NCBI GenBank assembly: GCA_963573385.1
Contig: CAUYLG010059015.1
Location: forward strand, 1 to 64,000
Length of the DNA stretch: 64,000 nt
Direction: 5' to 3'
Source of the DNA: Cacajao melanocephalus
Taxonomy: Eukaryota > Chordata > Mammalia > Primates > Pitheciidae
The notes below the pieces were generated by a model, which was given only the letters and a program-made list of their open reading frames with translations, was not told the DNA's origin and searched no databases. The translations under genes and the position numbers were made by a program. Positions 1-15,416 of this stretch are shown in pieces; position 1 is the stretch's first letter, and each line of letters starts with the position of its first letter.

Positions 1-33
1 CTCAACTTAGCTGGGGTTCCAAATGGACCTCTT

Positions 34-342
34 GGCTACGCATGGTGGCTCACACCTGTGGTCCCAGTACTTTGGAAGACTGAGGTGGGCAGATCACTTG
101 AGCCCAGGAGTTCAAGGCCAGCCTGGGGCAACATGGCAAAACCTTGTCTCTACAAAAAATACAAAAAAATTAGCCGGGTGTGGTGGCACATTCCTGTAGT
201 CCCAGCTACCAAGGAGGCTGAGGTAGGAGGATTGCTTGAGCCAGGGAGGGTGAAGCTGCGGTGAAGCGTGATTGGGCCATTGTACTCCAGGCCGCGTGAC
301 AGAGTAAGACCCTGCCTCAAAAACATAAATATAAATAAATGA
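34..342 (+). mobile_element. Alu (J-type), A-rich tail
   Basis: The head ggctacgcatggtggctcac, the motif cttgagcccaggagttcaag and a tail of aaacataaataaat mark an old, diverged + strand Alu. Confidence 0.9.
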
Positions 343-600
343 ATAGATAAAAGTACCTTCTACCTTTCAGTATTTAATCTACTTGGAACTTATTTTTGTA
401 TGATATAAAATGGAGGTCCAATTATTTCCTGAAAGATAATATCACCATCATTTATTATATAATCCATCCATTTCCCACTGATTTAAAATTGCACTGTTCA
501 CATTTTTTTCTTTCATTATCATGAATGGGATTAGTGCCTTTATAACTGTTCACATTTTATGTTCTTATAAACAGGTATCTATTTCTGGATTCTTTCTCTC

Positions 601-896
601 TTTTTTTTTTTTTTTTGAGACGGAGTCTCACTCTGTCACCCAGCCTGGAGTACAGTGACGCAATCTCGGCTCACTGCAACCTCCACCTCCCTGATTCAAG
701 CGATTCTCCTGCCTCAGCCTCCTAAGTAGCTGGGACTACAAGCGCGTGCCACCACGCCCTGCTAATTTTTTGTATTTTTAGTAGAGACGGGGTTTCACCA
801 TGTTAGCCAGGATGGTGTCAATCTCCTGACCTCATGACCCGCCCACCTCAGCCTCCCAAGTGCTGGGATTACAGGCGTGAGCCACCGCGCCCAGCC
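601..896 (-). mobile_element. Alu, Y-like
   Basis: The T run at 601, the gttagccaggatggtgtcaatctcctgac diagnostic region and the cgcgcccagcc end are full length. Flanks repeat tggattct on both sides as a target-site duplication. Confidence 0.92.
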
Positions 897-1375
897 TGGA
901 TTCTCTTTTCTCTTCTACTGGTTAATTTGTCTGTGCCCAGGCCAATATTGTCTTGATGCTGTTGTGGTATCTTTATAGCGGCTTCTGAGATTTAGTAAGC
1001 CAAGATCTGGTACATCCTTAGCTTACCTCTTCCTACATTTATTTGCTATTTACAAGTACTTTATTCTTTCCAAATAAATTGTGAGATAATTTAATCCAAT
1101 TAAAAAGAAACCTGTTGGATACTATGACAGTTGCATAGTTCAACAGACTGAATCATGAAGAGATGTATACCATCTGTTTGATGTATCTGGGGCAATTGGG
1201 GAAGAAAAATGTGTTGGGATTATAGTGGAATTTTTTTCTTTTCTTTTTTTCCTTTGCCCCAGCTGCTGGGATATAATAGGAATTTTAACAATTGTATATA
1301 AATTTGTAGAGTTGTCCTTTTTGTGATAGTGTCTTGATATTCATGAAAGAATGAAGGTCATACAATGCTTGCTCA
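897..1375. other. Unassigned A+T-rich sequence
   Basis: No coding signal or clear repeat family is seen between the Alu and the L2. Confidence 0.5.
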
Positions 1376-2065
1376 TTATTCAGATCTTGATTCATTTATT
1401 TTCCCAACATATATATTTGAGCACCTACTATAGGCTAGGCACTATTCTAGATGCTGGGGTTTCAACTAGGAACAAAACTAAGTCCCTGCTTTTTTGAAAA
1501 AGCCCAAACTTTAGTAGGGACAGACAGGTAATAAACAAACATAAACATACACACACAGATATATATGTAAATAAATATGTAATATGTCAGATAGTATTAA
1601 ATACTGTGGCAAAAACTAAATCCAGTTAAAGGTGATATAGTGTGCTGGGAGGAGGGCTGTTTTTTTTATTTAGTGCAAAAGCTGATGTGGTGATATCTGA
1701 GCACAGATATGAAGGACATGAAAGAGTCATCTGTGCATTCCAGGTGGAGGAGACAGCAAACGCAGAGGTGGGAGTGCGCTTGGTGTGTTATGCCAGCAGA
1801 GGAAGAGCAGGCAGCCCAGCGTGGCTACAGCAGGGTGAGAATTGGGGAAAGGGGCAGGAGGTGGAGACAGAAAGGTAGCTGGGAGATGCTGTACTGGGTA
1901 GAGCCATGGAGACCACTGTGAGTACTGTGGCTAAATAACTCATCAGGGAGAAGGGAAATTATGAATCTGGAGCAGAGGAGTGACATGATCTGATGAAGTT
2001 CTTAATGAATCATTCTGATGGACAGGAGTGGAAGCAGGGAGGTCAGTTAGGACTCTGGCTTTGTC
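1375..2065 (-). mobile_element. L2 LINE fragment, antisense
   Basis: The segment starts with the complement of the L2 3' end (gagcacctactataggctaggcac), continues through the acagacaggtaataaacaaac region and reaches the agcagaggagtgacatgatctgatg block near 1970-2000. The CA/TA-rich run at 1540-1590 lies inside it. Confidence 0.7.
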
Positions 2066-2590
2066 TTGCCCGAGATGAGGGTGGCTGGGAGGAGGGTGGG
2101 GGTGTGGGGGTGAGAGATGGGGGATTCTGATCTGCCTGGCTCACGTGCCACCACAGGCCACCAGAGGGCACTACACATACGTCCTTGGTGAGGCTGAGCT
2201 GTGACAGCCAGTCCTTCCCTCACCCTCCCCAAATGACAGGTTGTGATACCTCCTTCTACAATAACCACCCCACCCGTTTTGCTACTAGAATTTAGATTCT
2301 GTTCCAGACTATGACGTGCCCAGCCTCAAAAGATGAACCACGGTAATACAAGCACCATCTGAGTCTCCGCGATTGCAGTCATCTATCTAATGTCAGTCTT
2401 CCTTTGTTTCCAAGACCCTTCTATCTCTCCATCAACCTCTCCTGTACACTGACCTGCATCAACTAGTGCATTAATGTCGTCTGGGAAAACAGGTTTGCTG
2501 AATGTGACTGGGAGTTCCTTTCTTTGCCATTATTTCTAATGGGAACACTGCCTTTTAAAACCTATAGTGCTGAGTGAAAAGAATGTTTTT
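2065..2590. other. Unassigned sequence
   Basis: The first part (2065-2270) may still be diverged L2. The rest shows no recognisable feature. Confidence 0.4.
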
Positions 2591-2591
2591 A

Positions 2592-3862
<1,271 letters not shown>

Positions 3863-4436
3863 GGTCCCCTACGTCTTCTTAGCAGCCTTGGTGTAATGTC
3901 TTTCTCATGCTTCGAATCTCTCTCTGATGGTTAGTTTTAGGTGTCAGCTCGACTGGATTAAGGAAAACCTAGAAACCTACTAAAGCATTATTTTGAGTGT
4001 CTCTGGGAAGATGTTTCCAGAGGAGATTAGCGTGTGAGTCTCAGTGGACTGGGTGGGGGAGATCTGCTTGCAATGTGAGTGGGCACCATTCAATCTGCTG
4101 GGGGCCTGGAGAGAACAAAAACCGGGGGAAAATGTATGTGCTGATCTAGCTGCTGGAGCTGGGATACACTCTTCCTCTCTTGTCCTTGGACAATAACTCC
4201 AGACTTCTCAGCCTTTAGATTCCAGGACTTACATCAGTGGCCCCCCTCCCTGAGATCTCAGGCCTTTGGGCTTGACCTGAGAGTTACACCCTTGGCCTCC
4301 CTGGTTCTGAGGCCTTCAGACTTGGATTGAGCCACACTACCAGCATCCCCGGGTCTCCAGCTTGCATATGGCTCACTGTGGGACTTTCTGGCTGCCACAA
4401 TCACATAAGCCAATTCCTCTAATAAATCTCCTCTCA

Positions 4437-4708
4437 GCCAGGTGCACTGGCTCACATATTTTTGTTTACCAGTGCATGTAAAAGTTATGGTTACACTATA
4501 CTGTAGTGGTCTATTACGTGTGCAATAGCATTCATTATGTCTGAAAAAACAAGGTACACACCTTCATTAAAAATACTTTCTGGCTGGGTGTGGTGGCTCA
4601 TGCCTGTAATTTCGGCACTTTGGGAGGCAAACGCAAGAGAATCAGTTGAGCCCAGGAGTTCAAAACCAGCCTGGGCAACCTAGTGAGACCCTGTCTCTTT
4701 AAAAAAAT
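4437..4708 (+). mobile_element. Alu head + unknown 127-bp segment + Alu left arm (FLAM-like)
   Basis: About 19 bases of an Alu head (gccaggtgcactggctcac) are followed by a non-Alu segment 4456-4582. A left-monomer Alu then runs 4583-4700 and ends in A-rich sequence fused to the TATC array. Confidence 0.65.
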
Positions 4709-4955
4709 TATCTATCTATCTATCTATCACGTATGTATCTATCATGTATGTATGTATCTACCATGTATGTTTCTATTATGTATGTATCATGTAGGTATCT
4801 ATCATGTATGCATGTGTCTATCATGTATGTACATATCTATCATGTATGTATGTGTGTATCTAACATGTATGTATCTATCATGTATATATCTATCATGTAT
4901 GTATGTATCTATCATGTATGCATGTATGTATGTATCTATCTATCCATCCATCCTT
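4708..4955 (+). repeat. Compound (TATC)/(TATG) microsatellite with higher-order units
   Basis: The tract alternates tatctatcatg and tatgtatg blocks, with the subunit atctatcatgtatg recurring about ten times with small changes. It ends in tccatccatccttcctt. Confidence 0.9.
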
Positions 4956-4996
4956 CCTTCCTATTGGTTCTGCCTCTCTGGAGAACCCTAATACAC

Positions 4997-5471
4997 TCCC
5001 TTTCTTCCCCTTCTGCCCAGCAGCCAGAAAAACTGCTTTTCAAGGGCTTGTGATTAGATTACACCCAAGTGGATAATCCTTTTGCTTTATAACAGAACAT
5101 AATCACAGGAGTGAGATCTTGTCAATTTCTACCTACCCTCAAAGAGGAAGAAAGGGATTATACCAGGGCAAGGATCATAGGGAGAATTCTTAGAATTCTG
5201 CCTACTATGCCATGTGATTAAATTCTAGTCAAGAAGTTAATGGCAACTCTGTTCTTCCAGTTTCTCAGGTCAAAATACTGGGTGTCCTCCTTGGCCTCTC
5301 ACTTCTCACACTTCACTGGTCAGTCAGCAAGTTCTGTTGGCTCTGCCTGAAAAACACACTCAGCATTCAAGCACTTCTCATGCCCTTCTACTTTGTGATG
5401 CTGGGCAGGTCACCATAATGTCTCACGTGGATTGGCATAACTTCCTAGCTGGCTTTTCTCCCCAGCATTCT
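4997..5471. other. Unassigned sequence
   Basis: No gene or repeat family recognised between the MLT2 end and the next Alu. Confidence 0.4.
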
Positions 5472-5763
5472 GTTTTTTTTTTTTAGACGGAGTTTTGCTC
5501 TGTTGCCCAGGCTGGAGTGCAGTGGAGTGATCTCAGCTCACCGCAACCTCTGCCTTCCGAGTTCAAGTGATTCTCTTGCCTCAGTCTCCTGAGTAGCTGG
5601 GGTTACAGGCATTCACCACCATGCCCGGCTAATTTTGTATTTTTAGTAGGGACAGGGTTTCTCCATGTTGGTCAGGCGAGTCTCGAACTCCTAACCTCAG
5701 GTGATCCACCTGCTTTGGCCTCCCAAAGTGCTGGGATTTCAGGCATGAGCCACCGCACTCGGC
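5472..5763 (-). mobile_element. Alu (S-type)
   Basis: Full length from the T run to caccgcactcggc. Direct repeats cattctg flank both ends. Confidence 0.92.
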
Positions 5764-5938
5764 ACATTCTGTTCTTAATATAGCAACCAGAGTGATCCTG
5801 ATACAGCATATGCCAAACTATGTCCCTTAGCACTATTCAGTGGGTCCCTATCTCATAATAAAGACCAGAATCCTTAATATGGACCATATGATTCTACTTT
5901 GGTCTCTGTATTAGGTTTGTGACCTCAAAATCCTATCA

Positions 5939-6388
<450 letters not shown>

Positions 6389-6572
6389 TCACCTCCTTTC
6401 CTTCACTGTAGCCTGTAGCCTCACAGGACTCCTTGCTGTTCCTTAAACATGTCAAAAAGTGCTTTAGGGCTTTGGTACTAGTGCTATTCTCTTTGCCTAG
6501 AATGTTCTTCCCCAAGATATCTTCATGGCTGGCTCTCATTTTCTTCATGTCTTAATTCAAAAGTCACCTTTC

Positions 6573-6877
6573 AGCCAGGCAAGGTGGAGCATGCCTGTAA
6601 TCCCAGTGCTTTGGGAGGCTGAGGTGGGAAGATTGCTTGAGGCCAAGAGTTCGAGACCAGCCTAGGGAACATAGTGAGACCTTTTTTGCCTCTATAAAAA
6701 TAAAAAAAAATTAGCTAGCGTGGTGGCACATTCCTGTAGTCTCAGATACTTGGGAGGCTGAGACAGAGGATAGCTTGAGCTCAGGAGTTTGAGGTTGCAG
6801 TGAGCTATGATCATGCCACTGCACTCCAGCTTAGGTGACAGAGTGAGATCCTATCTCTAAAAAAAAAAAAAAAAAAT
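6573..6877 (+). mobile_element. Alu (J-type), first of three tandem Alus
   Basis: The head is gccaggcaaggtggagcatg and the body is diverged, with an insertion at gaccttttttgcctc. The A tail leads straight into the next Alu. Confidence 0.9.
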
Positions 6878-6878
6878 A

Positions 6879-7180
6879 GGCCGGTGCGGTGGTTCATGCC
6901 TGTAATCCCAGCACTTTGGGAGGCTGAAGTGGGCAGATCACAAGGTCAGGAGTTCGAGACCAGCCTGGCCAATATGGTGAAAACCCGAATCTACTAAAAA
7001 TAAAAAAAATTAGCTGGGTATTGTGGCACATGCCTGTGATCGTAGCTTCTTGGGGGGCTTAGGTAGGAGAGTCAACTGAACCTGGGAGGCAGAGGTTGCA
7101 ATGAGCTGCGATCACAGCACTGCACTCTATCCTGGACGACAGAGCAAAACTCACTCAGTCTCGGAAAAAAAAAAAAAACT
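6879..7180 (+). mobile_element. Alu (S-type), second of the tandem trio
   Basis: It starts ggccggtgcggtggttcatg directly after the tail of its neighbour, has atcacaaggtcaggagttcgag, and ends in a long A tail. Confidence 0.9.
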
Positions 7181-7192
7181 AAACAAAACTCA

Positions 7193-8271
<1,079 letters not shown>

Positions 8272-8387
8272 AAAATAGGGTTTCACCATGTTGGCCAGGC
8301 TGGTCCTGAATTCCTGACCTCAAATGATCCACCCGCCTCAACCTCCCAAAGTGCTAGGATTATAAGCATGAGCCACTGTGCCTGGCC
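8272..8387 (-). mobile_element. Alu, part 2, after the solo LTR
   Basis: It resumes with agggtttcaccatgttggcc, exactly where part 1 stopped, and ends actgtgcctggcc. Confidence 0.9.
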
Positions 8388-8577
8388 CACACTACAGATT
8401 TTAATTTTTCATCTTGTTTCTCTCTCCCACCAAAATGTAACCCATTAGCACAGAGATTCTCTCCCGTTCCCTCCTCCTTTTCTTTTGTATCAAGTTGGCA
8501 TATGGTAAGCACTCACTAATGTTTGTTGCATTAATAATACTGTGAGAAGGAGATGATGAGAGTGAACCATTCTTTTT

Positions 8578-8888
8578 GGCAGGATGCAGCGGCTCATGCC
8601 GGTAATCCCTGCATTTTTGGAGGCTGAGGTGGGGTGGATCACCTTTGGTCAGGAGTTGGAGACCAGCCTGGCTAACGTGGTGAAACCCTGTCTCTACAGA
8701 AAAAAAAAAAAAAAAAAATTAGCCGGGTGTGGTGGCATGCGCTTGTAGTCCCAGGTACTCAGGAGGCTGAAGCGGGAGAATTGCTTGAACCCGGGAGACA
8801 GAGGTTGCAGTGAACCAAGATCATGCCACTGCCCGCCAGCCTCGGCAATGGAGCAAGACTCCATCTCAAACAAACAAACAAACAAAAT
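8578..8888 (+). mobile_element. Alu with A-rich internal expansion and (AAAC)n tail
   Basis: The linker has expanded to about 19 A before attagccgggtg. The tail is aaacaaacaaacaaac. Confidence 0.9.
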
Positions 8889-8906
8889 CTTTTTTTAAAA
8901 AAATAA

Positions 8907-9182
8907 GAGACAGGATTCCAGGCTGGGGTGTAGTGCTGCTATCACAGCCCACTGCAGCCTTGGAATTCTTGGGCTCAAGCCATCCCCTCACCTTAGCCTC
9001 CTGAGTGCTGAGACTACAGGTGCGTACCACCATACCCAGCTAATATTTTTATTTTTGGTAGAAACAAGGTCTTGCTATGTTGCCAAGGCTGGTCTCAAGG
9101 GGTCCTCCTGGCCTCAAGAGGTCCTCCTGTCTTAGTTTCCCAACGAACAGGGATTATAGGCATGGGACCATGCGGGCTGGGA
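8907..9182 (-). mobile_element. Alu (J-type), strongly diverged
   Basis: The body runs from gagacaggattccaggctgg to catgcgggctggg. It has no T run and an internal repeat ggtcctcctgg/ggtcctcctgt. Confidence 0.82.
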
Positions 9183-9775
9183 GCTGGAGCATTCTAAGAT
9201 CTTTCTACTGTTTGGGAGGGAGGTGGTGATTCACTTTAAAGCTGCCAAGCTAAACAGGCATGCCACGCTTTTAAGGGATACCACTGAGAGAACCGAAGTG
9301 GAACTAGGACTTCAATGTGGGTAGGAAGAGAAGGGGAAAAAAGAAAATGTAATTAAGCCAATGGGAGGTGGGAATGAAGAAAAAGCAGCAAAGATACAAT
9401 AAAAAGAAAGCACAAAGCTTCCTGATTCTTGTAGAATAATGGCAGATGCCTAAAATCCCCTCACAGGCCTTCACAAACCATGCCGATCGACAACGAAAGC
9501 AAATTAAATCACCCCATCCTCACAGCCTCACTAGAGACAGGGCATACCACAAACTTCAATTTACATGTAAATGGGGAGATAAATATCTGAAACCAGCAGA
9601 GTTAGGTCTAGAGCTCACTTCTGAACAGGGAGTCAGGAGGGTTGTGTGGAAGACGGCAGAGTGCAGCCGGGTCCTGGAGGTGGGGGCACACAGATAGCAT
9701 CGGCTAGAATTAGCCCCACAAGGAGAGGATAACTATCCTGAGACCTGGTGGGTCAGAGCACTGTCTACTGAGTAA
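9183..9775. other. Unassigned sequence, partly L1-like
   Basis: The A-rich 9330-9420 part and the text around 9440-9600 may be an old L1 piece, but I could not align it with confidence. Confidence 0.35.
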
Positions 9776-10449
9776 TTAAAAGGAACATTCATGAAATAGC
9801 AATAGCAGAAACAACATTCTCTAATCACAATGCAATACAATTACACATTAACAAAATTAAAAGCAAAAAGACTTTTTGAACTAGAATTTTTTTTTTTTGA
9901 GATGGAGTCTCGCTCTGTCACCCAGGCTGGAGTATAGTGACGCTATCTTGGCTCACTGCAACCTCCGCCTCCTGGGTTCAAGCAATTCTAGTGCTTCAGC
10001 CTCCCAAGTAGCTGGGATTACAGGTGCTTGCCACCACATCCAGCTAAGTTTTGTATTTTTAGTAGAGATGAGGTTTTACCATGTTGGCCAGGCTGGTCTT
10101 GAACTCCTGACCTCAAGTGATTTGCCTGACTTGGCCTCCAAAGTGCTGAGGTTACAGGCGTGAGCCACTTTACCTAGCCTAGAAATGTTAAAGAATTTGA
10201 TTAAGCAACTTTTGCATCAACAGGGTAATACAAACCAAAATTGCAGAATTTCATAAAATAGCAAAAATGAAAACACAGTTTATCTGAATCTATGAGGTAC
10301 TGCAAAAGCAGTTGCCAGGAGAAAATGTATTACATCAAATACTCATATCAGTAAAAGTGAACATCAACTAAAAAGGAAAAACCCAAAGTAAACCAAGAGA
10401 AAGTAGAAGGCAGGAATGAATATAGACATAAATAGAAATTAATGAGTTA
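9775..10449 (+). mobile_element. L1M ORF2 fragment, split by an Alu
   Basis: The parts tctctaatcacaatgcaata (before the Alu) and ggtactgcaaaagcagttgcc (after it) match the ORF2 region of old L1 elements, on the + strand. The frame is broken and non-functional. Confidence 0.65.
9887..10179 (-). mobile_element. Alu inserted in L1M
   Basis: Full-length body with flanking ctagaa direct repeats. Confidence 0.92.
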
Positions 10450-10750
<301 letters not shown>

Positions 10751-10794
10751 GACAAAGAAAAAAATGAGCTAGGAAACAGAAAAAATGGTGTTTG

Positions 10795-11235
10795 GAGTTG
10801 GAGATGGCATGGACACTGGTAGAGCTATTCTGGCTGTGGTGAGGAGGTGACCCCTGCCTGGTCTAGGCACTCCCAGCTCCCCCTGCACCCTTCTTGGCTC
10901 CAGCCTTTGAAGCATATCTGCCTGCCCCAACCCTAGTTTCCTGCGTTTTCCTTGTCCTCTGCCCCCTCCGCACCTTGAAGGCAGAAGCATGGGGTGCTCC
11001 CCTGTGCCAGCCGTCCACAGGCACCACCAATATGCAGAAAGCAGTGAGGTCTCAGATTCGCCTCTGTTGTTTTCCCATTCCACCTCCCTGTCCCCCTCCA
11101 TAGGAAGACTGGATGCCTGTGCTAATGCAGAGATTGAGAGACCCCAACATAAACCCTTGCTCAAAGGAATCTGATGCTTCTACCAGAGGAATGGATGAAA
11201 ATGACCATAACAGGGAAACATGTTCCATTTATTAG
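10795..11235. other. G+C-richer unique island between L1 and Alu fragments
   Basis: The segment is C-rich and lacks repeat hallmarks. Frames on both strands are open over 60-130 codons, but with no start context, splice signals or recognisable protein. Confidence 0.4.
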
Positions 11236-11352
11236 TTTATTTATTGGTGGTCTTGCTATGGTGTCCAGGCTGGCCTCAAACTGCTAGACTCAAGGGATCC
11301 TACTGCCTCAGCCTCCTGAGTAACTGTAATTATAGGCCGCCACTCTGGGCTT
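11236..11352 (-). mobile_element. Alu fragment (one arm)
   Basis: ggtcttgctatggtgtccaggctg to ccgccactctgggc is the complement of the first ~115 bases of an Alu. Confidence 0.8.
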
Positions 11353-11494
11353 TACTTCCTGGAGTGTGAAAACTACCCAAAAGTCTGGACTATCATGATC
11401 CAGAGAAGACAGGATGGAGTGAAGCCATCTGTATCCACAGCAGACAGAGAGATGAAATCTTGGGACAATAGGAGAGAAGCTCTACTGAATGTTT

Positions 11495-12113
<619 letters not shown>

Positions 12114-12172
12114 ATAAAGTTGATTTTAAAGCTAAAAAAAAAAATTTTTTTTTATAACTTTGATGCAAATAA

Positions 12173-12480
<308 letters not shown>

Positions 12481-12699
12481 ATAATAAAGGCCAAGAATAA
12501 TGTTTTAATGTCAACTGGCAATGAATCCTAAACTCAGCTCAGAAGTTTTAAAGTCATATGACCTTGATTATTAAATATAATTCTATTTGAAGAAAAAATG
12601 GATTGTTTAAAAAAAAAAAGAAAAATCTAAAAAACATAATTAACTGAACTGCTGTTTCTTAGGGAAAACAAACCTGTCAAGTAGTCGAACTGCTAGCTA

Positions 12700-12877
12700 A
12701 CCTAATCAAGAACAAAAGGGTATGTTCCCAACACAAAGAGATGGTAAGCATTTGAGGTGACTGATGGATGTCACAGTTACCCAGATTCGAACATTACATA
12801 TTGTATGCTTGTATGAAAATATCACATGTACTCCATAAATATGTATAACTATTATGTATTCATAAAATTCTTTTAAA
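12700..12877 (+). mobile_element. L1 3'-end fragment
   Basis: gaggtgactgatggatgtca, attgtatgcttgtatgaaaa and the ataaatatgtataactattatg block match the 3' UTR of L1 elements. Confidence 0.75.
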
Positions 12878-12879
12878 AA

Positions 12880-13220
12880 AGAACAAAAGGAAGAAGGCAT
12901 CAGTATGCAAGACAAGAAATGACAAGGAGGACAACCACTGACACAGAATTCACAAATCCTAAGACACTACTTTTCTCAAGTCAGACTAACTCGGTTGAAA
13001 ACCTAGGTTAAATAAATAATTTTCTACAAAAATATTATTTACCCAAATTGACCCTGGCAAACACAGAGAGTTTAAACAAATTAACGAGCTGCTCTTTAAC
13101 AAGTCACGAGGCCCAGATGGATTCACAGGAGAATTTACCAAACCTTCAAAGCTATTTAAAATGTTCCAGAGCCTAAAAAAAGAAAACTTCCACTTATTTT
13201 TAAACAACCACATGCATTTT
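12880..13220 (+). mobile_element. L1M ORF2 fragment
   Basis: aagaaatgacaaggaggacaac, aatattatttacccaaattg and ccagatggattcacaggaga correspond to old L1 ORF2. No open frame is preserved. Confidence 0.72.
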
Positions 13221-13531
13221 AAAGAAACTAAGAGGAAAAAGTAGTCTTTAGTGTGTATTCACATATTTATAAATTTGTCCTTACTTCACTCACTGTTTAA
13301 ATAAGGTTAAGCACATATTAACCATTTCTGATGCTCATTAGTCTTTTCTGAAGATTCGTTTCCATCTGGCTCTGGCAAAGGGGTGCAAAGGAGAGATGGA
13401 GTAGAACTTATAACTGGAAGACAAAGCTTTTCCAGATAACCTTGGCAGCATTTTGCTGGCCAGACAGGTCGAGGTCATCCCCAGTTGCAAGGGAGGTAGG
13501 GAATTGTATGTAATGTTTCAGCTGGACACAT
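13221..13531. other. Unassigned sequence
   Basis: No recognised repeat or gene. Confidence 0.35.
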
Positions 13532-14046
13532 TGTGATATGGTGTGACTGTGTCCCCACCCAAATCTCATCTTGAATTGTACTCCCATAATTCCCACTTGT
13601 TGTGGGAGGGACCCAGTGGGGGATAATTGAATCAACGGGGCGGTTTCCTCCATACTGTTCTTGTGGTAGTGAATGAGTCTCACCAGATCTGATGGTTTGA
13701 TAAGGGGAAACCCGTTTTGCTTGGCTCTCATTCTCTTCTCTTGTCTGCCGCCATGTGAGATGTGCCTTTCACCTTCTACCATGATTGTGAGGCTTCCCCA
13801 GCCATGTAGAACTGTAGTGAATGAGTCTCACAAGATCTGATGGTTTGATAAGGGGAAACCAGTTTCGCTTGGCTCTCATTCTCATCTCTTGTCTGCCACC
13901 ATGTGAGATATGCCTTTCACCTTCTACCATGATTGTGAGGCTACCCCAGACATGTAGAACTGTAAGTCCAACAAACCTCTTTCTTTTATAAATTGCCCAG
14001 TCTCAGATATGTCTTTATCAGCAGCATGAAAAACAGATTAATACAC
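13532..14046 (+). mobile_element. MST/THE1-type MaLR LTR with internal tandem duplication
   Basis: Starts tgatatggtgtgactgtgtc and ends gaaaaacagattaataca. The usual ~365-bp LTR is lengthened because bases 13666-13813 are repeated as 13814-13961. Confidence 0.88.
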
Positions 14047-14183
14047 ATTATGTCCTCCGTCAAATTCAGGGTTCTACTAGTCAAGAATAAAAGGAGACCA
14101 GTCATTGGGTAGAAAGAGAGCAGTGACTGCCATAGCCCACCCTTGGCCATCCATCCTCACATGCACAGAATATACTCGCTTTC

Positions 14184-14474
14184 TTTTTTTTTTTTTTTGG
14201 AGACGGAAACTTACTCTGTTGCCCAGGCAATGGCGTGATCTCAGCTCACTGCAACCTCTGTGTCCGGGGTTCAAGTGATTCTCCTCCCTCAACCTCCTGG
14301 GTAGCTGGGATTTCAGGCACATATCACCAGTCCCGGCTAATTTTTTTGTTATTTTTAGTAGAAATGGGGTTTCACCATGTTGGTCAGGCTGGTCTCAAAC
14401 TCCTGACCTTGTGATCCACCTGCCTCGGCCTCCCAAAGTGCTGGGATTACAGGTGTGAGCCATCACGCCTGGCC
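14184..14474 (-). mobile_element. Alu with short deletion
   Basis: gttgcccaggcaatggcgtg lacks the ctggagtgcagt bases. Flanked by the gaatatactc duplication. Confidence 0.92.
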
Positions 14475-15416
14475 GAATATACTCCCTTTTTAAGGAAGAC
14501 AGTGCCAAAGTCTCACCCACAGCCTATGTCCATCTCAAAACCCAGAATCTCCACCTAATATATAGCTTTCTCCATTTAGTCCTGATGTGAATCTTCAGAG
14601 TCTAGCAAAACTGAATTAAAAGGCAAGTTATCTTCCCCCAGCATGTCTCATATACAATAATGCAGAAGGAACATAATAACTTCCATGTAGGACATAGGAA
14701 AGAATGTGAAAAAAGGAGAGAATCCCCCTGTTCTAAGCATGCCAAAGGTGTTGCAAATATCAGATCTATAGCAAATGTCAGATCCTGCTAGGCAGGAGTG
14801 GCCAGGACTCCCTTCCAGGCAGGGAGTAATTTCCTTGTTCAGCCAACCTACTCTCTAGGAGGAATTCCCTTCTCTTTTGTACTCTGTGGTCCAAGTTCCA
14901 TCTTCTTTTGAAACAGCTTCTTGTTCATTATTCCCTTTAACCTTATCTGAAGTGAACTTTGGGGAGAATATGCTTTCTGTTGTGTGAGTTCAGGAGCCTG
15001 GCACTGAAAAATTATACCCTTTTGCTGGCCTGGTTTTTAAATTTTCATTTTTGGTGGTATGATTCCTTAGAATTGTTGTAGGCTCTCAGTGTATTTGCCT
15101 CTGGTTAAACTTATGTTTGAGCCAAAGCTCCTATACAACCATACTCTTTCAAGCCTGAAAACCTTCCTTTGTGAGCTACTGGACTTTGTGCTCTGCCTGT
15201 CCCTCTAGTCTTTACCTTAATGATTATTGACTTGAGACAATTTGAAGCAAAAGATCCTAGTGGGAAGAAACCACTTTGTAGACTCCACTTCCTCTGCTGA
15301 GTGATGAGTTCTTAGAGGAAGGTGCTTACGAAAGGCCCAAGACACCAACCAGTCTTACCTCTTCCACCATTTTGCTTGGCAGCCACCACTCCTATATGGA
15401 GAACAGAACAATTACT
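14475..15416. other. Unassigned A+T-leaning sequence
   Basis: Possibly the interior of an old transposon split by the MaLR LTR and Alu, but no family motif is clear. Nothing coding seen. Confidence 0.35.

Larger units (their letters stand above)
3925..4996 (+). mobile_element. MLT2-type ERVL LTR, interrupted and microsatellite-expanded
   Basis: The LTR starts tgatggttagttttaggtgt, includes the repeated ccttgg/ggcctt blocks, aataaatctcctctca, and ends ttggttctgcctctctggag then aaccctaatacac. A foreign piece (4437-4708) and a long TATC/TATG array sit where the family has a short TATC run. It is an old solo LTR fragment with no internal retroviral genes. Confidence 0.8.
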
